Below, in pieces: positions 1-6,218 of a stretch of DNA of 8,631 nt. The stretch's first letter is position 1. Each line of letters starts with the position of its first letter. The translations under genes were made by a program, and so were the position numbers. Source of the DNA: an uncultured Caldimicrobium sp. (GTDB lineage: Bacteria > Desulfobacterota > Thermodesulfobacteria > Thermodesulfobacteriales > Thermodesulfobacteriaceae); assembly GCA_938091475.1 (NCBI GenBank), contig CALLJI010000217.1, positions 1-8,631 on the forward strand, given 5' to 3'. The notes below the pieces were generated by a model. The model had not been told where the DNA came from. It saw nothing but the letters and a program-made list of their open reading frames with translations, and did no database searches.

Positions 1-112
1 GGTGCGGGGCCCCTACAATTTTAACCTTATGGGCACGGCGTGCCGTGCCCCTACAAGAAATGGGCAGGGGCAAGCCCTGCCCCTACAAATTTTAAGCCCC
101 TACAAATTTTAA
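1..112. repeat. REP-like palindrome cluster upstream of the transposase gene
   Basis: This stretch holds the cut right end of one palindrome (1-16, ending in CCCCTAC) and two complete ones: 31-54 (tip CACGGC-GT-GCCGTG) and 62-86 (stem GGGCAGGG/CCCTGCCC around a 5-base loop). All carry CTAC on the right, so their GTAG head is on the minus strand. Immediately after the third unit, a 17-base segment GCCCCTACAAATTTTAA (79-95) is duplicated in tandem at 96-112, so half a repeat plus its AT-rich spacer has been copied. The same families recur at 858-1309 and 6219-6572. The nearby transposase gene suggests RAYT-mobilised REP elements. The repeats are seen directly; the mobilisation mechanism is inferred. 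Confidence 0.85.
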
Positions 113-178
113 GGTTTTTTGTTATTAATTAGATCAATGAAGGTAAAGGGCGATGATTTATCAAAATTGATAGAAAAT

Positions 179-832
179 ATGACCCAGAGACATCATCGCC
201 GCTCCTTGCGTCTCAAATATTACGATTATTCCGAACCTGGTGCTTATTTTATCACCATATGCACACGCCATCACCAGTGCATATTTGGTGAGATTGTAGA
301 GGGTGAAATGATTTTAAACACCTATGGCAAAATTGCTCAAAAATGTTGGTTAGATATACCCAAACATTTCCCCAATGTTGAATTAGACGAATTCGTCATT
401 ATGCCCAACCATATCCACGGAATCATTATTATCACCGATGTAGGGGCACCCCTTGCGGGTGCCCTGAATAAAAGGGCTGATGTAGGGGCAATTCATGAAT
501 TGCCCCTACGAAATTTGAATCAACTTGCGGGTGCCCAGAATAAAAGGGCAGGGGCAAGCCCTGCCCCTACGATTGGAAATATTATTGGTACATATAAATC
601 AATTGTAGTAAATAGGTGCTTGAAAATTTTTAAAAAGAATAAACTCTATATGGGTAAGCTTTGGCAACGGAATTACTATGAGCGCATCCTTCGTGATGAA
701 AGGGAATTGAATAAGATCCGTGAATACATCATAAACAATCCCATAAAATGGGAATTAGATTATGAAAACCCAGAAAGAAAGAGGAAATATAAGAATGTAA
801 CGGAATATTTTAATAGTATTCTCAATGAATAA
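179..832 (+). CDS. REP-associated tyrosine transposase (RAYT-like, Y1/HUH family)
   Basis: This single-strand DNA transposase of the IS200-like Y1 family is probably the enzyme that moves or once moved the surrounding GTAG palindromes. From the ATG at 179 it has 217 residues. The start region QRHHRRS...YDYSEPGAYFITICT is typical of the family. HUH-type His78-Ile-His80 lies in MPNHIHGIII. Y139 in GTYKSIVVNR is the likely nucleophile, followed by WQRNYYERIL (162-171) and REYIINNPIKW. Residues 88-131 are encoded by palindromic repeats inserted in frame between the HxH motif and Y139. Alternative in-frame starts are ATG 137 and TTG 119. TTG 119 has AAGG four bases upstream, but 179 best matches the usual N-terminus. 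GC-rich codons near the start differ from the AT-rich neighbours, which hints at transfer. No promoter is evident. Family is certain; activity is unknown. Confidence 0.88.
   Translation: MTQRHHRRSLRLKYYDYSEPGAYFITICTRHHQCIFGEIVEGEMILNTYGKIAQKCWLDIPKHFPNVELDEFVIMPNHIHGIIIITDVGAPLAGALNKRADVGAIHELPLRNLNQLAGAQNKRAGASPAPTIGNIIGTYKSIVVNRCLKIFKKNKLYMGKLWQRNYYERILRDERELNKIREYIINNPIKWELDYENPERKRKYKNVTEYFNSILNE
440..570. repeat. REP-like palindromes embedded in frame inside the transposase gene
   Basis: Three palindromes of the intergenic families sit inside the coding region. Unit 440-464 has a GTAGGGGC head and stem CACCC/GGGTG. Unit 482-509 has GTAGGGGC on the left and GCCCCTAC on the right, with the perfectly self-complementary tip CAATTCATGAATTG. 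Unit 546-570 has stem GGGCAGGG/CCCTGCCC and a CTAC right end, the same class as 62-86 and 6462-6485. The reading frame stays open: the heads at 440 and 482 are both read as Val-Gly-Ala, and the insert encodes residues 88-131 counted from ATG 179. It falls between the two catalytic motifs, presumably in a surface loop that tolerates extra residues. Confidence 0.9.
452..549. repeat. 26-base direct repeat, 72-base period, within the transposase gene
   Basis: Segment 452-477 (beginning CTTGCGGGTGCCC and ending AATAAAAGGGC) recurs at 524-549 with one mismatch. The offset of 72 bases is exactly 24 codons, so both copies are read in the same frame, as LAGALNKRA and LAGAQNKRA. The second copy has lost the GTAGGGGCACC left arm. 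This looks like duplication of a palindrome plus its downstream spacer, with a different palindrome between the copies. Confidence 0.85.
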
Positions 833-857
833 AACCCGTATCAGCAACAAAAAAATT

Positions 858-1309
858 GGGCACGGCTGTGCGGGGCCCCAACAATTAAACCCTTTAGGGC
901 ACGACATGTCGTGCCCCTACGAATTTTTAAATTCTTGGGCAAATCGTGATTTGCCCCTACAAGCAATTCTCGCAGGCTAAAGCCTGCGGCTACCATTTTT
1001 ATTCCATTGGGCACAGCATGCTGTGCCCCTACAAATTTTCCAATATTTCAAAAATTTTAAAAAGGTAGGGGCACCACATGTCGTGCCAAAAGGGTTTTTT
1101 CGTAGTGGCAATTCACGAATTGCCCCATAAAAATTGTAGGGGCACGACATGTCGTGCCCCTAAAAAGATTTTAGATGTAATGTAGAAGGGGCGATTCACG
1201 AATCGCCCACAAATTCGTAGAGGCAGGACTTGCCCCAGCACAAATGTTTTGTTTGTAGGGGCACGGCACCGCCGTGCCCAAATAGGGTAGCCACAAGGGC
1301 TGTCACTAC
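858..1309. repeat. REP-like palindrome array upstream of rpmH (about 13 units)
   Basis: The roughly 500 bases between the transposase gene and the rpmH promoter contain no credible gene and are filled by palindromes. With the GTAG head on the minus strand (CTAC at right): 858-879 (degenerate), 897-920, 937-960, 971-993 (a different family, head GTAGCCGCAGG) and 1009-1032. With the head on the plus strand: 1065-1087, 1102-1126, 1136-1161, 1182-1209, 1217-1236 and 1255-1280. Unit 1288-1309 has GTAG at one end and CTAC at the other. Spacers are AT-rich and variable. Tip classes include CACGACATGTCGTG (897, 1136), CACAGCATGCTGTG (1009), CAAATC-GT-GATTTG (937) and GATTC...GAATC (1182). In RNA each would fold into a strong hairpin, so the array may also block read-through from the transposase gene into rpmH. 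Confidence 0.88.
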
Positions 1310-1335
1310 GATTTTTTAAACATTCGCAGTGTAAC

Positions 1336-1364
1336 TTGACCTTAGGAATAACAGGTGTTAAAAT
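1336..1364 (+). promoter_or_regulatory. sigma70-type promoter of the rpmH-mnmE operon
   Basis: A -35 box TTGACC (1336-1341) is followed by a 17-base spacer and a -10 box TAAAAT (1359-1364), giving a predicted start near 1371 and a leader of about 29 bases before rpmH. It lies immediately after the last palindrome of the array. The same -10 hexamer appears in the promoters proposed for the tRNA and for the gene at 6673. Confidence 0.75.
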
Positions 1365-1399
1365 TAAACCATCTAATAATCTTCACTGGGGGAAAGGAG

Positions 1400-1537
1400 A
1401 TGGCAAAGAGAACTTATCAGCCCAGTAAATTAAAAATGAAAAGAACACATGGCTTTAGAGCAAGAATGAAGACTAGATCCGGAAGAAGAATACTTAAAAA
1501 TAGGAGAAGAAAGGGGCGTCATCGCCTAACTGTATAG
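1400..1537 (+). CDS. rpmH: 50S ribosomal protein L34
   Basis: This small basic protein of the large ribosomal subunit has 45 residues, the normal length for the family (about 44-47). [25 protein letters not shown] at the N-terminus and [11 protein letters not shown] at the C-terminus match L34 along the whole length. The frame is open further upstream, but L34 almost always starts at M(A)KRTYQPS, which fixes the ATG at 1400. AAGGAG abuts the ATG with no spacing. The better-placed ribosome-binding sequence is GGGGG at 1388-1392, seven bases upstream, which can pair with the anti-SD using one G-U. It is the first gene of the operon, as in most bacteria, and is followed by rnpA after 6 bases. 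Confidence 0.97.
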   Translation: MAKRTYQPSKLKMKRTHGFRARMKTRSGRRILKNRRRKGRHRLTV

Positions 1538-1543
1538 CTAAAT

Positions 1544-1921
1544 TTGAAAAAAGAGAATTTATCCAAAAGAGAGCGCCTAAAACTAAATAAAGATTTTACT
1601 AGAGTTCTTAAAAAGGGCCAAAGGGTTTGGATAGGCAAGTATTTACTGATGTTTTATTGCCCAAATGAATTACCTTACAGAAGGCTTGGTCTGATTGTTT
1701 CAGCTAAAGTTGGTAAAGCCTTTGAGAGAAATAAAGTGAAAAGATTATTAAGAGAGCTATTCAGAAAAAATAAAGCCTTGTTTCCCCAAAATTCAGATAT
1801 TATTTTTATTGCAAGCCCAAAAATAAAGGATATTTCCTATGAGCAACTTTTAGAGTTAATAAAGGAATATCTTTCAACCGGAAAAAGAGATTGTACTAAT
1901 GCCAAAAAAGTTCCTTCTTAA
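1544..1921 (+). CDS. rnpA: Ribonuclease P protein component
   Basis: This is the protein subunit of RNase P, which assists the catalytic RNA in 5' maturation of pre-tRNAs. Its 125 residues are a usual length. Family marks are LSKRERLKLNKDFTRVLKKGQR at the N-terminus, the RLGLIVSAKVG segment (47-57), and the basic helix ERNKVKRLLRELFR (61-74), which corresponds to the RNR motif with Lys in place of the second Arg. The start is TTG; no ATG or GTG gives a full-length protein. No Shine-Dalgarno sequence is visible close upstream, so translation is probably coupled to rpmH, whose TAG stop lies 6 bases before and in the same frame. The 3' end overlaps yidD by 23 bases. Function is confident; the exact start is moderately certain. 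Confidence 0.95.
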   Translation: MKKENLSKRERLKLNKDFTRVLKKGQRVWIGKYLLMFYCPNELPYRRLGLIVSAKVGKAFERNKVKRLLRELFRKNKALFPQNSDIIFIASPKIKDISYEQLLELIKEYLSTGKRDCTNAKKVPS

Positions 1922-2156
1922 AATGATTCTTTTTTATCAAAGATATATTTCTCCTATTTTTTCAATTTATTTTAATATCCACTGTAGATTTTTCCCAAGT
2001 TGCAGTGAGTATGCCAAGATAGCCATTCTAGAGTGGGGAATTTTTAAAGGCACTCTACTTGCTATTAAGCGATTTTTCCGATGCCACCCACTTTCAAAGG
2101 GTGGATTTGATTTTCCACCTACAAAAAAAATCAATAGGGAGTCTCATTATGGATAA
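1899..2156 (+). CDS. yidD: Membrane protein insertion efficiency factor YidD
   Basis: This small membrane-associated protein is thought to help YidC-dependent insertion of inner-membrane proteins. It has 85 residues. The family signature is clear: ILFYQRYISP (10-19), CRFFPSCSEYAKIAI (29-43) and RCHPLSKGGFDFPP (61-74), with cysteines at 29, 35 and 62. The N-terminal hydrophobic helix is probably amphipathic and lies on the membrane. The ATG at 1899 overlaps the end of rnpA by 23 bases and the stop overlaps the start of yidC by 8, which points to translational coupling across all three genes. Its position between rnpA and yidC is the classic one. Confidence 0.95.
   Translation: MPKKFLLKMILFYQRYISPIFSIYFNIHCRFFPSCSEYAKIAILEWGIFKGTLLAIKRFFRCHPLSKGGFDFPPTKKINRESHYG
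2137..2141 (+). promoter_or_regulatory. Ribosome-binding site fixing the yidC start
   Basis: GGGAG lies seven bases upstream of the ATG at 2149 and inside the 3' end of yidD. It supports 2149 over the longer in-frame start at 2059, which would put 30 polar residues ahead of the first membrane helix. Confidence 0.7.
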
Positions 2157-3750
2157 TAGAATACTTTTAGCGATTATTCTTTCTATAGTAGTATTAATCC
2201 TCTTTCAGTACTTACAAATGAAGTTTTTTGTTCCTCCTAAGGATATTCCTCCGAAAGTAGCCGAAAGCAATCAAAGTCAAAAGGAAGCTAAGGAGGATCC
2301 CTCAACTAAATCGTTCTTGTCTACAGATAGCCAAAACGTCATAAAAGAAAAATACTATCAAATAAATACTTCCCTTTATACTATTAAACTTACTAACATG
2401 GGAGGTCGTTTTAAAGAGATCAAACTTTTAAATTATAAACAAGAGTTAAAAAAGGAGGATCCTATTGAATTAGTCTCAGCTCCGAGGGAGGGTTTACCCT
2501 TTGAAATTTATCTTTCTCAAGCACCCCAACTTGCCCTTATCCCTATGGAAACCCATCTCCCAGAAAATTTAGATGTATCTGGCAATCAAACTATCACTTT
2601 TAGAAGCACCTTTAGTCCTATAGAGCTCGAAAAAAAATACACTTTTAAAGAAAATTCCTATTTTATAGAGCTTGAAGTCAAACTAAAAAATAAAGGAAAT
2701 GAGACTATAAAAGATAAACTTTTAGTAAGAGGTGTATTTGCTCCCTTTTCAAAGGGAAATGGATATGTTTTTAAGGGCCCCTTTTATTATACTGATCATT
2801 TAAATGAAGTAAAATTAAAAGATTCCCTAACGGAATATGTAGGCCCATTAAAATTTTTAGGTTATATGGATGTCTATTTTCTTGCTGCTCTAATTCCTTT
2901 GGATAATGCAACTACTAAAAGTACCTTTCGGAAGATTTCTGAGGAAATAGAGGAATTCATCCTCTGGAGTGAAGAAATAACTCTACCCCCAAATGAAGAG
3001 AGAAATTTAAAATATAAATTGTATCTTGGTCCAAAGAAAACAGAAGAGCTCGCTAAGGAATACCCCTTATTATCAAAGGCTTTATATTTTGGTATTTTTG
3101 ATTTTGTAGCCAAACCTTTGCTCTTTCTACTTAAATTTTTAAATAACTTCGTACATAATTATGGACTTGCTATTATTATAGTGACCTTTATAATTAGAAT
3201 CATCTTCTATCCTCTTAATCATCTTAGCTTTAAGAGTATGAAAAAAATGCAGGAACTTCAACCGATTTTTCAAAAATTAAGAGAAAAGTATAAAGACGAT
3301 CCCCAGACTTTACAACGAGAAATTATGCAACTTTATAAAAACCAAAAAATAAATCCTTTTTCAGGTTGTCTCCCTATTTTAATTCAAATTCCAGTATTCA
3401 TAGCCTTTTATAAGGTTTTACTTATGGCTATTGAGCTAAGACATGCACCTTTTATTTTATGGATAGATGATCTCTCCTCTCCTGAGAGACTTTATTTAGG
3501 ATCTGTAGTAATACCTTGGTTAGGAGGTATTCCTGTGCTCACTCTTTTAATGGGCGTTTCTATGTTTATTCAACAGAAACTCACGCCCAGCTCTATGGAT
3601 CCTACTCAAGAAAAAATAATGCTTTTACTTCCCCTTTTCTTTACTATACTTTTTATAAATTTCCCCTCAGGACTTGTATTATACTGGTTTGTGAATAATC
3701 TTTTATCTATAGGTCAGCAATTAATTACCTTTAAACTAGCTAAAAAATAA
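2149..3750 (+). CDS. yidC: Membrane protein insertase YidC (Oxa1 family)
   Basis: YidC inserts and folds inner-membrane proteins, alone or with SecYEG. The 533 residues have the Gram-negative layout. A first membrane helix spans about 4-22 (ILLAIILSIVVLILF). A large periplasmic domain of roughly 300 residues follows. The Oxa1 core starts near 325. TM2 contains Arg350 in VTFIIRIIFYPL, the conserved positive residue of the hydrophilic groove. A charged cytoplasmic loop (KKMQELQPIFQKLREKY) follows, then TM3 around 405-428 (GCLPILIQIPVFIAFY). The last helices lie around 455-530, with FPSGLVLYWFVNN near the end. The frame opens 90 bases earlier, but 2149 has a Shine-Dalgarno site and the expected N-terminus. 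It overlaps yidD by 8 bases, and jag follows after 18. Confidence 0.97.
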   Translation: MDNRILLAIILSIVVLILFQYLQMKFFVPPKDIPPKVAESNQSQKEAKEDPSTKSFLSTDSQNVIKEKYYQINTSLYTIKLTNMGGRFKEIKLLNYKQELKKEDPIELVSAPREGLPFEIYLSQAPQLALIPMETHLPENLDVSGNQTITFRSTFSPIELEKKYTFKENSYFIELEVKLKNKGNETIKDKLLVRGVFAPFSKGNGYVFKGPFYYTDHLNEVKLKDSLTEYVGPLKFLGYMDVYFLAALIPLDNATTKSTFRKISEEIEEFILWSEEITLPPNEERNLKYKLYLGPKKTEELAKEYPLLSKALYFGIFDFVAKPLLFLLKFLNNFVHNYGLAIIIVTFIIRIIFYPLNHLSFKSMKKMQELQPIFQKLREKYKDDPQTLQREIMQLYKNQKINPFSGCLPILIQIPVFIAFYKVLLMAIELRHAPFILWIDDLSSPERLYLGSVVIPWLGGIPVLTLLMGVSMFIQQKLTPSSMDPTQEKIMLLLPLFFTILFINFPSGLVLYWFVNNLLSIGQQLITFKLAKK

Positions 3751-3757
3751 TTTTAAG

Positions 3758-3764
3758 AGGGAGG
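3758..3764 (+). promoter_or_regulatory. Strong Shine-Dalgarno site of jag
   Basis: AGGGAGG in the 18-base yidC-jag gap ends four bases before the ATG at 3769. It is the best-matching ribosome-binding site in the operon, so jag is likely translated independently of yidC. Confidence 0.7.
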
Positions 3765-3768
3765 TACT

Positions 3769-4410
3769 ATGGAGAAGGTCTTGGAACTCGAGGGAAAGAG
3801 TTTAGATCAATTAGTTGAAAAAGCTTGTCAAGAATTAGGTTGTATGCCTGAGGACTTGGGAATCGAAATTTTGGAGTTTTCTACTGGAGGAATGTTAGGA
3901 GCAGGAAAAAAGGTTAAAGCTAAATTTAGCATTAGAGTGGATAAATTGCTTTCTGAAAGAGCAAATCGAGCCCTGACCTTTTTAAAAGAGCTTTTTTACC
4001 ACATAGATTTTAAAATTGATATACAAACCAATCTTAAAAAAGATACTTTGGAAATAGAGGTGGTTTTTTCAGGAGAAGATGTCAAGTATCTCTTACAAAA
4101 TGGTGGAGAAGTGTTATCTTCCTTAGAGTTTTTAACCAATAAAGTAGTAGCAAAAGCTATGGGAGTTGGTCCTAAAATTTCTTTTTCTATTAAAGGTATC
4201 GATTTAGAAAGAGAAAAAAGATTATTAAGAGCAGTTAAAAGAGCTGTGGAGCTAATAAAAGAGGATCATAAAGAGAGAACTATTAAAATTGGCAACAAGA
4301 GAGAGGAAAGATTGGTTCTAAATTATCTCAAAGAAGAACCTAACATAGAAGGAACTATAGTGGAAGAGGAAACAGGTAAAAAAATTCTCCTTAGGTGGAA
4401 ATCTCTCTGA
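3769..4410 (+). CDS. jag: Jag/KhpB-like RNA-binding protein
   Basis: This 213-residue protein belongs to the SpoIIIJ-associated (Jag, KhpB) family, which is encoded after yidC in many bacteria and binds RNA. The Jag_N domain is clear at about 1-55: EGKSLDQLVEKACQELG, then FSTGGMLGAGKKVKAKFSI. The KH-like region (about 90-150) is divergent: the usual IGKRG loop reads LQNGG at 109-113, with Gln110 in place of the first glycine of GxxG. The C-terminal R3H-like region (about 160-210) keeps Arg181 but has Asn185 where the conserved His is expected. Domain order and position support the assignment. The altered motifs suggest weaker or different nucleic-acid binding, which is inference. The gene after it, mnmE, begins one base beyond the TGA. 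Confidence 0.9.
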   Translation: MEKVLELEGKSLDQLVEKACQELGCMPEDLGIEILEFSTGGMLGAGKKVKAKFSIRVDKLLSERANRALTFLKELFYHIDFKIDIQTNLKKDTLEIEVVFSGEDVKYLLQNGGEVLSSLEFLTNKVVAKAMGVGPKISFSIKGIDLEREKRLLRAVKRAVELIKEDHKERTIKIGNKREERLVLNYLKEEPNIEGTIVEEETGKKILLRWKSL

Positions 4411-4411
4411 A

Positions 4412-5797
4412 GTGGAGCCCAAACTTTATTTTGAAGATACTATCGCAGCTATTGCTACTCCTCCTGGGCGCGGAGCAATTGGGGTTATTAAAATCAGTGG
4501 GGATAAGGCTTATTCGATTCTAAAAAAAATCTTTCGTCCAGCTAAAAACCATATTACTTTTGAGTCTCATAGATTCTATTATGGATTTATCGCAGACCCT
4601 GAAAGTGGACAAAAATTGGATGAAGTCTTAGTAGTATATATGCGAAAACCTTATAGTTATACTCGAGAGGATGTCGTAGAAATTCACGCGCACAGCGGAT
4701 ATTATAATCTTAGAGGCATTTTAGAATTGGTCTTGAAATCAGGAGCAAGACCAGCTGAACCTGGAGAATTCACCCTTAGAGCTTTTTTAAATGGTAGAAT
4801 AGATCTCTCACAAGCTGAGGCTATAGAAGAACTTATCTCAGCCAAAAGTAAAGAAGCTTTAACCCTTGCTGTGCATACTCTCTCTGGTAAACTTTCAGAA
4901 AAAGTAAAAAGTTTGAAAGAGGACCTTCTTTTTTCTTTAGCACAGGTAGAATCAGCCATCGATTTCCCTGAAGAAGATATAGAAATTTTAAATCCACCAG
5001 AGCTTACTCAACACATAGAAAAGATTATAGAAAAGATCGACGCACTTATCAGAAACTATCAAGAAGGGAAAATATACAAAGAAGGGATAAGGCTGGTTAT
5101 TTCTGGTAAACCAAATGTAGGCAAATCCTCTCTATTAAACTCTTTGTTAAAAGAGGAGAGAGCCATTGTAACACCTATTCCAGGGACAACTAGAGATTTT
5201 TTAGAGGAGGAGGCTCAATTAGGTGGTTTACCTGTCAAACTTATTGATACAGCTGGACTAAGAGAAACTATTGATCCAATAGAAAAAATTGGTGTAGAAA
5301 AAGCCTTTCAAAAACTAAAGGAAGCAGATTTAGTTCTCTTTTTAGTGGATTCTAGTCAACCGCCTGACAAAGAAACCATATCTCTTTATGAAAAAATTAA
5401 ACCATACCCCCATCTGGTTGTTTTAAACAAAATTGATTTATCTCCAAATTATGTAGATGAATGGGAAAAAATCATCCAGGAAGAGTTTATTCCAATCTCT
5501 GTTAAAGAGGAAGTGAATCTGAACCTACTTGTTCAAAAAATAGTAGAAAAGATTATTTCAGAAAAGGGCACCTTAACAGCTGAAGTGGTACCTAATTTGA
5601 GGCAAAAAGTTGCCTTAGAAAAGGCTAAATCCCATCTTTTATCTGCAATAGAGGAACTAAAAGGCAAAGAACCTCTACCTGAATTAATAGCAGTAGAACT
5701 AAGAAGCGCCCTCTCAGCTTTAAGCGAAATTATAGGAGAAGTAACTACAGAGGATTTATTGAGCGAAATTTTTTCTCGCTTCTGTATAGGAAAATAA
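4412..5797 (+). CDS. mnmE: tRNA modification GTPase MnmE (TrmE)
   Basis: With MnmG, MnmE installs the 5-carboxymethylaminomethyl (or related) group on wobble uridine 34 of certain tRNAs, using a folate one-carbon donor. At 461 residues it is full length. The N-terminal folate-binding domain starts DTIAAIATPPGRGAIGVIKISG. A helical domain carries the GTPase domain: G1 GKPNVGKSS at 232-240 with the potassium-coordinating Asn235, TTRD 259-262, DTAG 279-282 and NKID 339-342. The C-terminus is FCIGK with the conserved Cys458. The start is GTG, one base after jag stops. The nearest purine-rich sequence, AGGTGG in the end of jag, is about 13 bases away, so coupling to jag is likely. It is the last gene of the operon. 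Confidence 0.97.
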   Translation: MEPKLYFEDTIAAIATPPGRGAIGVIKISGDKAYSILKKIFRPAKNHITFESHRFYYGFIADPESGQKLDEVLVVYMRKPYSYTREDVVEIHAHSGYYNLRGILELVLKSGARPAEPGEFTLRAFLNGRIDLSQAEAIEELISAKSKEALTLAVHTLSGKLSEKVKSLKEDLLFSLAQVESAIDFPEEDIEILNPPELTQHIEKIIEKIDALIRNYQEGKIYKEGIRLVISGKPNVGKSSLLNSLLKEERAIVTPIPGTTRDFLEEEAQLGGLPVKLIDTAGLRETIDPIEKIGVEKAFQKLKEADLVLFLVDSSQPPDKETISLYEKIKPYPHLVVLNKIDLSPNYVDEWEKIIQEEFIPISVKEEVNLNLLVQKIVEKIISEKGTLTAEVVPNLRQKVALEKAKSHLLSAIEELKGKEPLPELIAVELRSALSALSEIIGEVTTEDLLSEIFSRFCIGK

Positions 5798-5813
5798 AAT
5801 TACTAACATCTTT

Positions 5814-5872
5814 ACCTATGCCTGCTCCTTTATAAATTTTATCCTGCATAGGTGCAGGCTTTTGCATAAGCC
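5814..5872 (+). terminator. Structured stretch after mnmE, possible terminator
   Basis: Three stems can form just after mnmE. ACCTATGC (5814-5821) pairs perfectly with GCATAGGT (5846-5853). GCCTGC (5820-5825) pairs with GCAGGC (5854-5859), directly followed by TTTTG. GGCTT (5857-5861) pairs with AAGCC (5868-5872). The first two cross each other, so they either compete or stack as a pseudoknot. The short T-run makes a classic intrinsic terminator only moderately convincing, but the position at the operon end fits. No gene is visible in 5798-6040. Confidence 0.4.
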
Positions 5873-5908
5873 CTCCAGAATAAAGGAACCTACGAAAGAA
5901 CTTTCTCT

Positions 5909-5971
5909 GGCGATTCACGAATCGCCCCTACTGATTTTATCCTTTTAGACATCGCAAGGAGGAGCCCCTAC
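5909..5971. repeat. Isolated REP-like palindromes between mnmE and tRNA-Ser
   Basis: Unit 5909-5931 has stem GGCGATTC/GAATCGCC and a CCCCTAC right end (GTAG head on the minus strand). It is the same class as 1182-1209 and 6257-6279. A decayed remnant ending GCCCCTAC lies at 5954-5971. The rest of the mnmE-tRNA gap shows only the structured stretch after mnmE and the tRNA promoter. Confidence 0.75.
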
Positions 5972-5997
5972 AATTTTTGGAACATTCTGCTCTTCTA

Positions 5998-6025
5998 TTG
6001 AAGTTTAAGAAATGAATGTTAAAAT
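5998..6025 (+). promoter_or_regulatory. Probable promoter of tRNA-Ser
   Basis: A -35-like TTGAAG (5998-6003), a 16-base spacer and a -10 TAAAAT (6020-6025) predict a start near 6032, about nine bases before the mature tRNA 5' end. The -10 hexamer equals that of the rpmH promoter. Confidence 0.55.
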
Positions 6026-6040
6026 GAATTTTACATAGCA

Positions 6041-6132
6041 GGAGGGGTGCCCGAGTGGACGAAGGGGTGCGACTGGAAATCGCATGTACGGGGCAAAACC
6101 TCGTACCGCGGGTTCGAATCCCGCCCCCTCCG
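6041..6132 (+). tRNA. tRNA-Ser (anticodon GGA)
   Basis: A complete cloverleaf can be drawn. Acceptor GGAGGGG (6041-6047) pairs with CCCCTCC (6125-6131), with discriminator G6132. The D stem is CCC/GGG. The anticodon stem TGCGA/TCGCA closes loop CTGGAAA, placing anticodon GGA at 6075-6077, which reads UCC and UCU. An 8-bp class II variable arm GTACGGGG/CCTCGTAC (6086-6093 with 6099-6106, one G-U) is typical of serine tRNAs. The T arm is GCGGG-TTCGAAT-CCCGC (6108-6124). The bases after the discriminator are TTC, so CCA is not encoded and must be added by the nucleotidyltransferase. It stands alone between two repeat regions. No clear terminator follows before the palindrome at 6219, and 6133-6218 holds nothing else I can support. 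Confidence 0.97.
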
Positions 6133-6218
6133 TTCTACATCTATGACTCAATCAAAAATCTATATCTATTTGGCAAGTTAATTCACTAAAGGTTTTGTTA
6201 TTTCCAATGTCAAGATTA

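Noticed and set aside
858..1309. CRISPR array
   Set aside because: Units are palindromic, vary in sequence and orientation, and are separated by short AT-rich gaps of unequal length. There are no constant-length unique spacers and no cas genes.
833..1335. Chromosome origin next to rpmH
   Set aside because: rpmH is often near dnaA/oriC, but I saw no DnaA-box cluster (TTATCCACA-like) and no dnaA or dnaN. The space is occupied by palindromes.
1355..1399. Longer N-terminus for L34
   Set aside because: The family starts at M(A)KRTYQPS, and the extension would begin upstream of the -10 box of the proposed promoter.
2059..2148. Longer N-terminus for YidC
   Set aside because: It would overlap most of the yidD C-terminus and add 30 polar residues ahead of the first membrane helix. 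The ATG at 2149 has GGGAG seven bases upstream.
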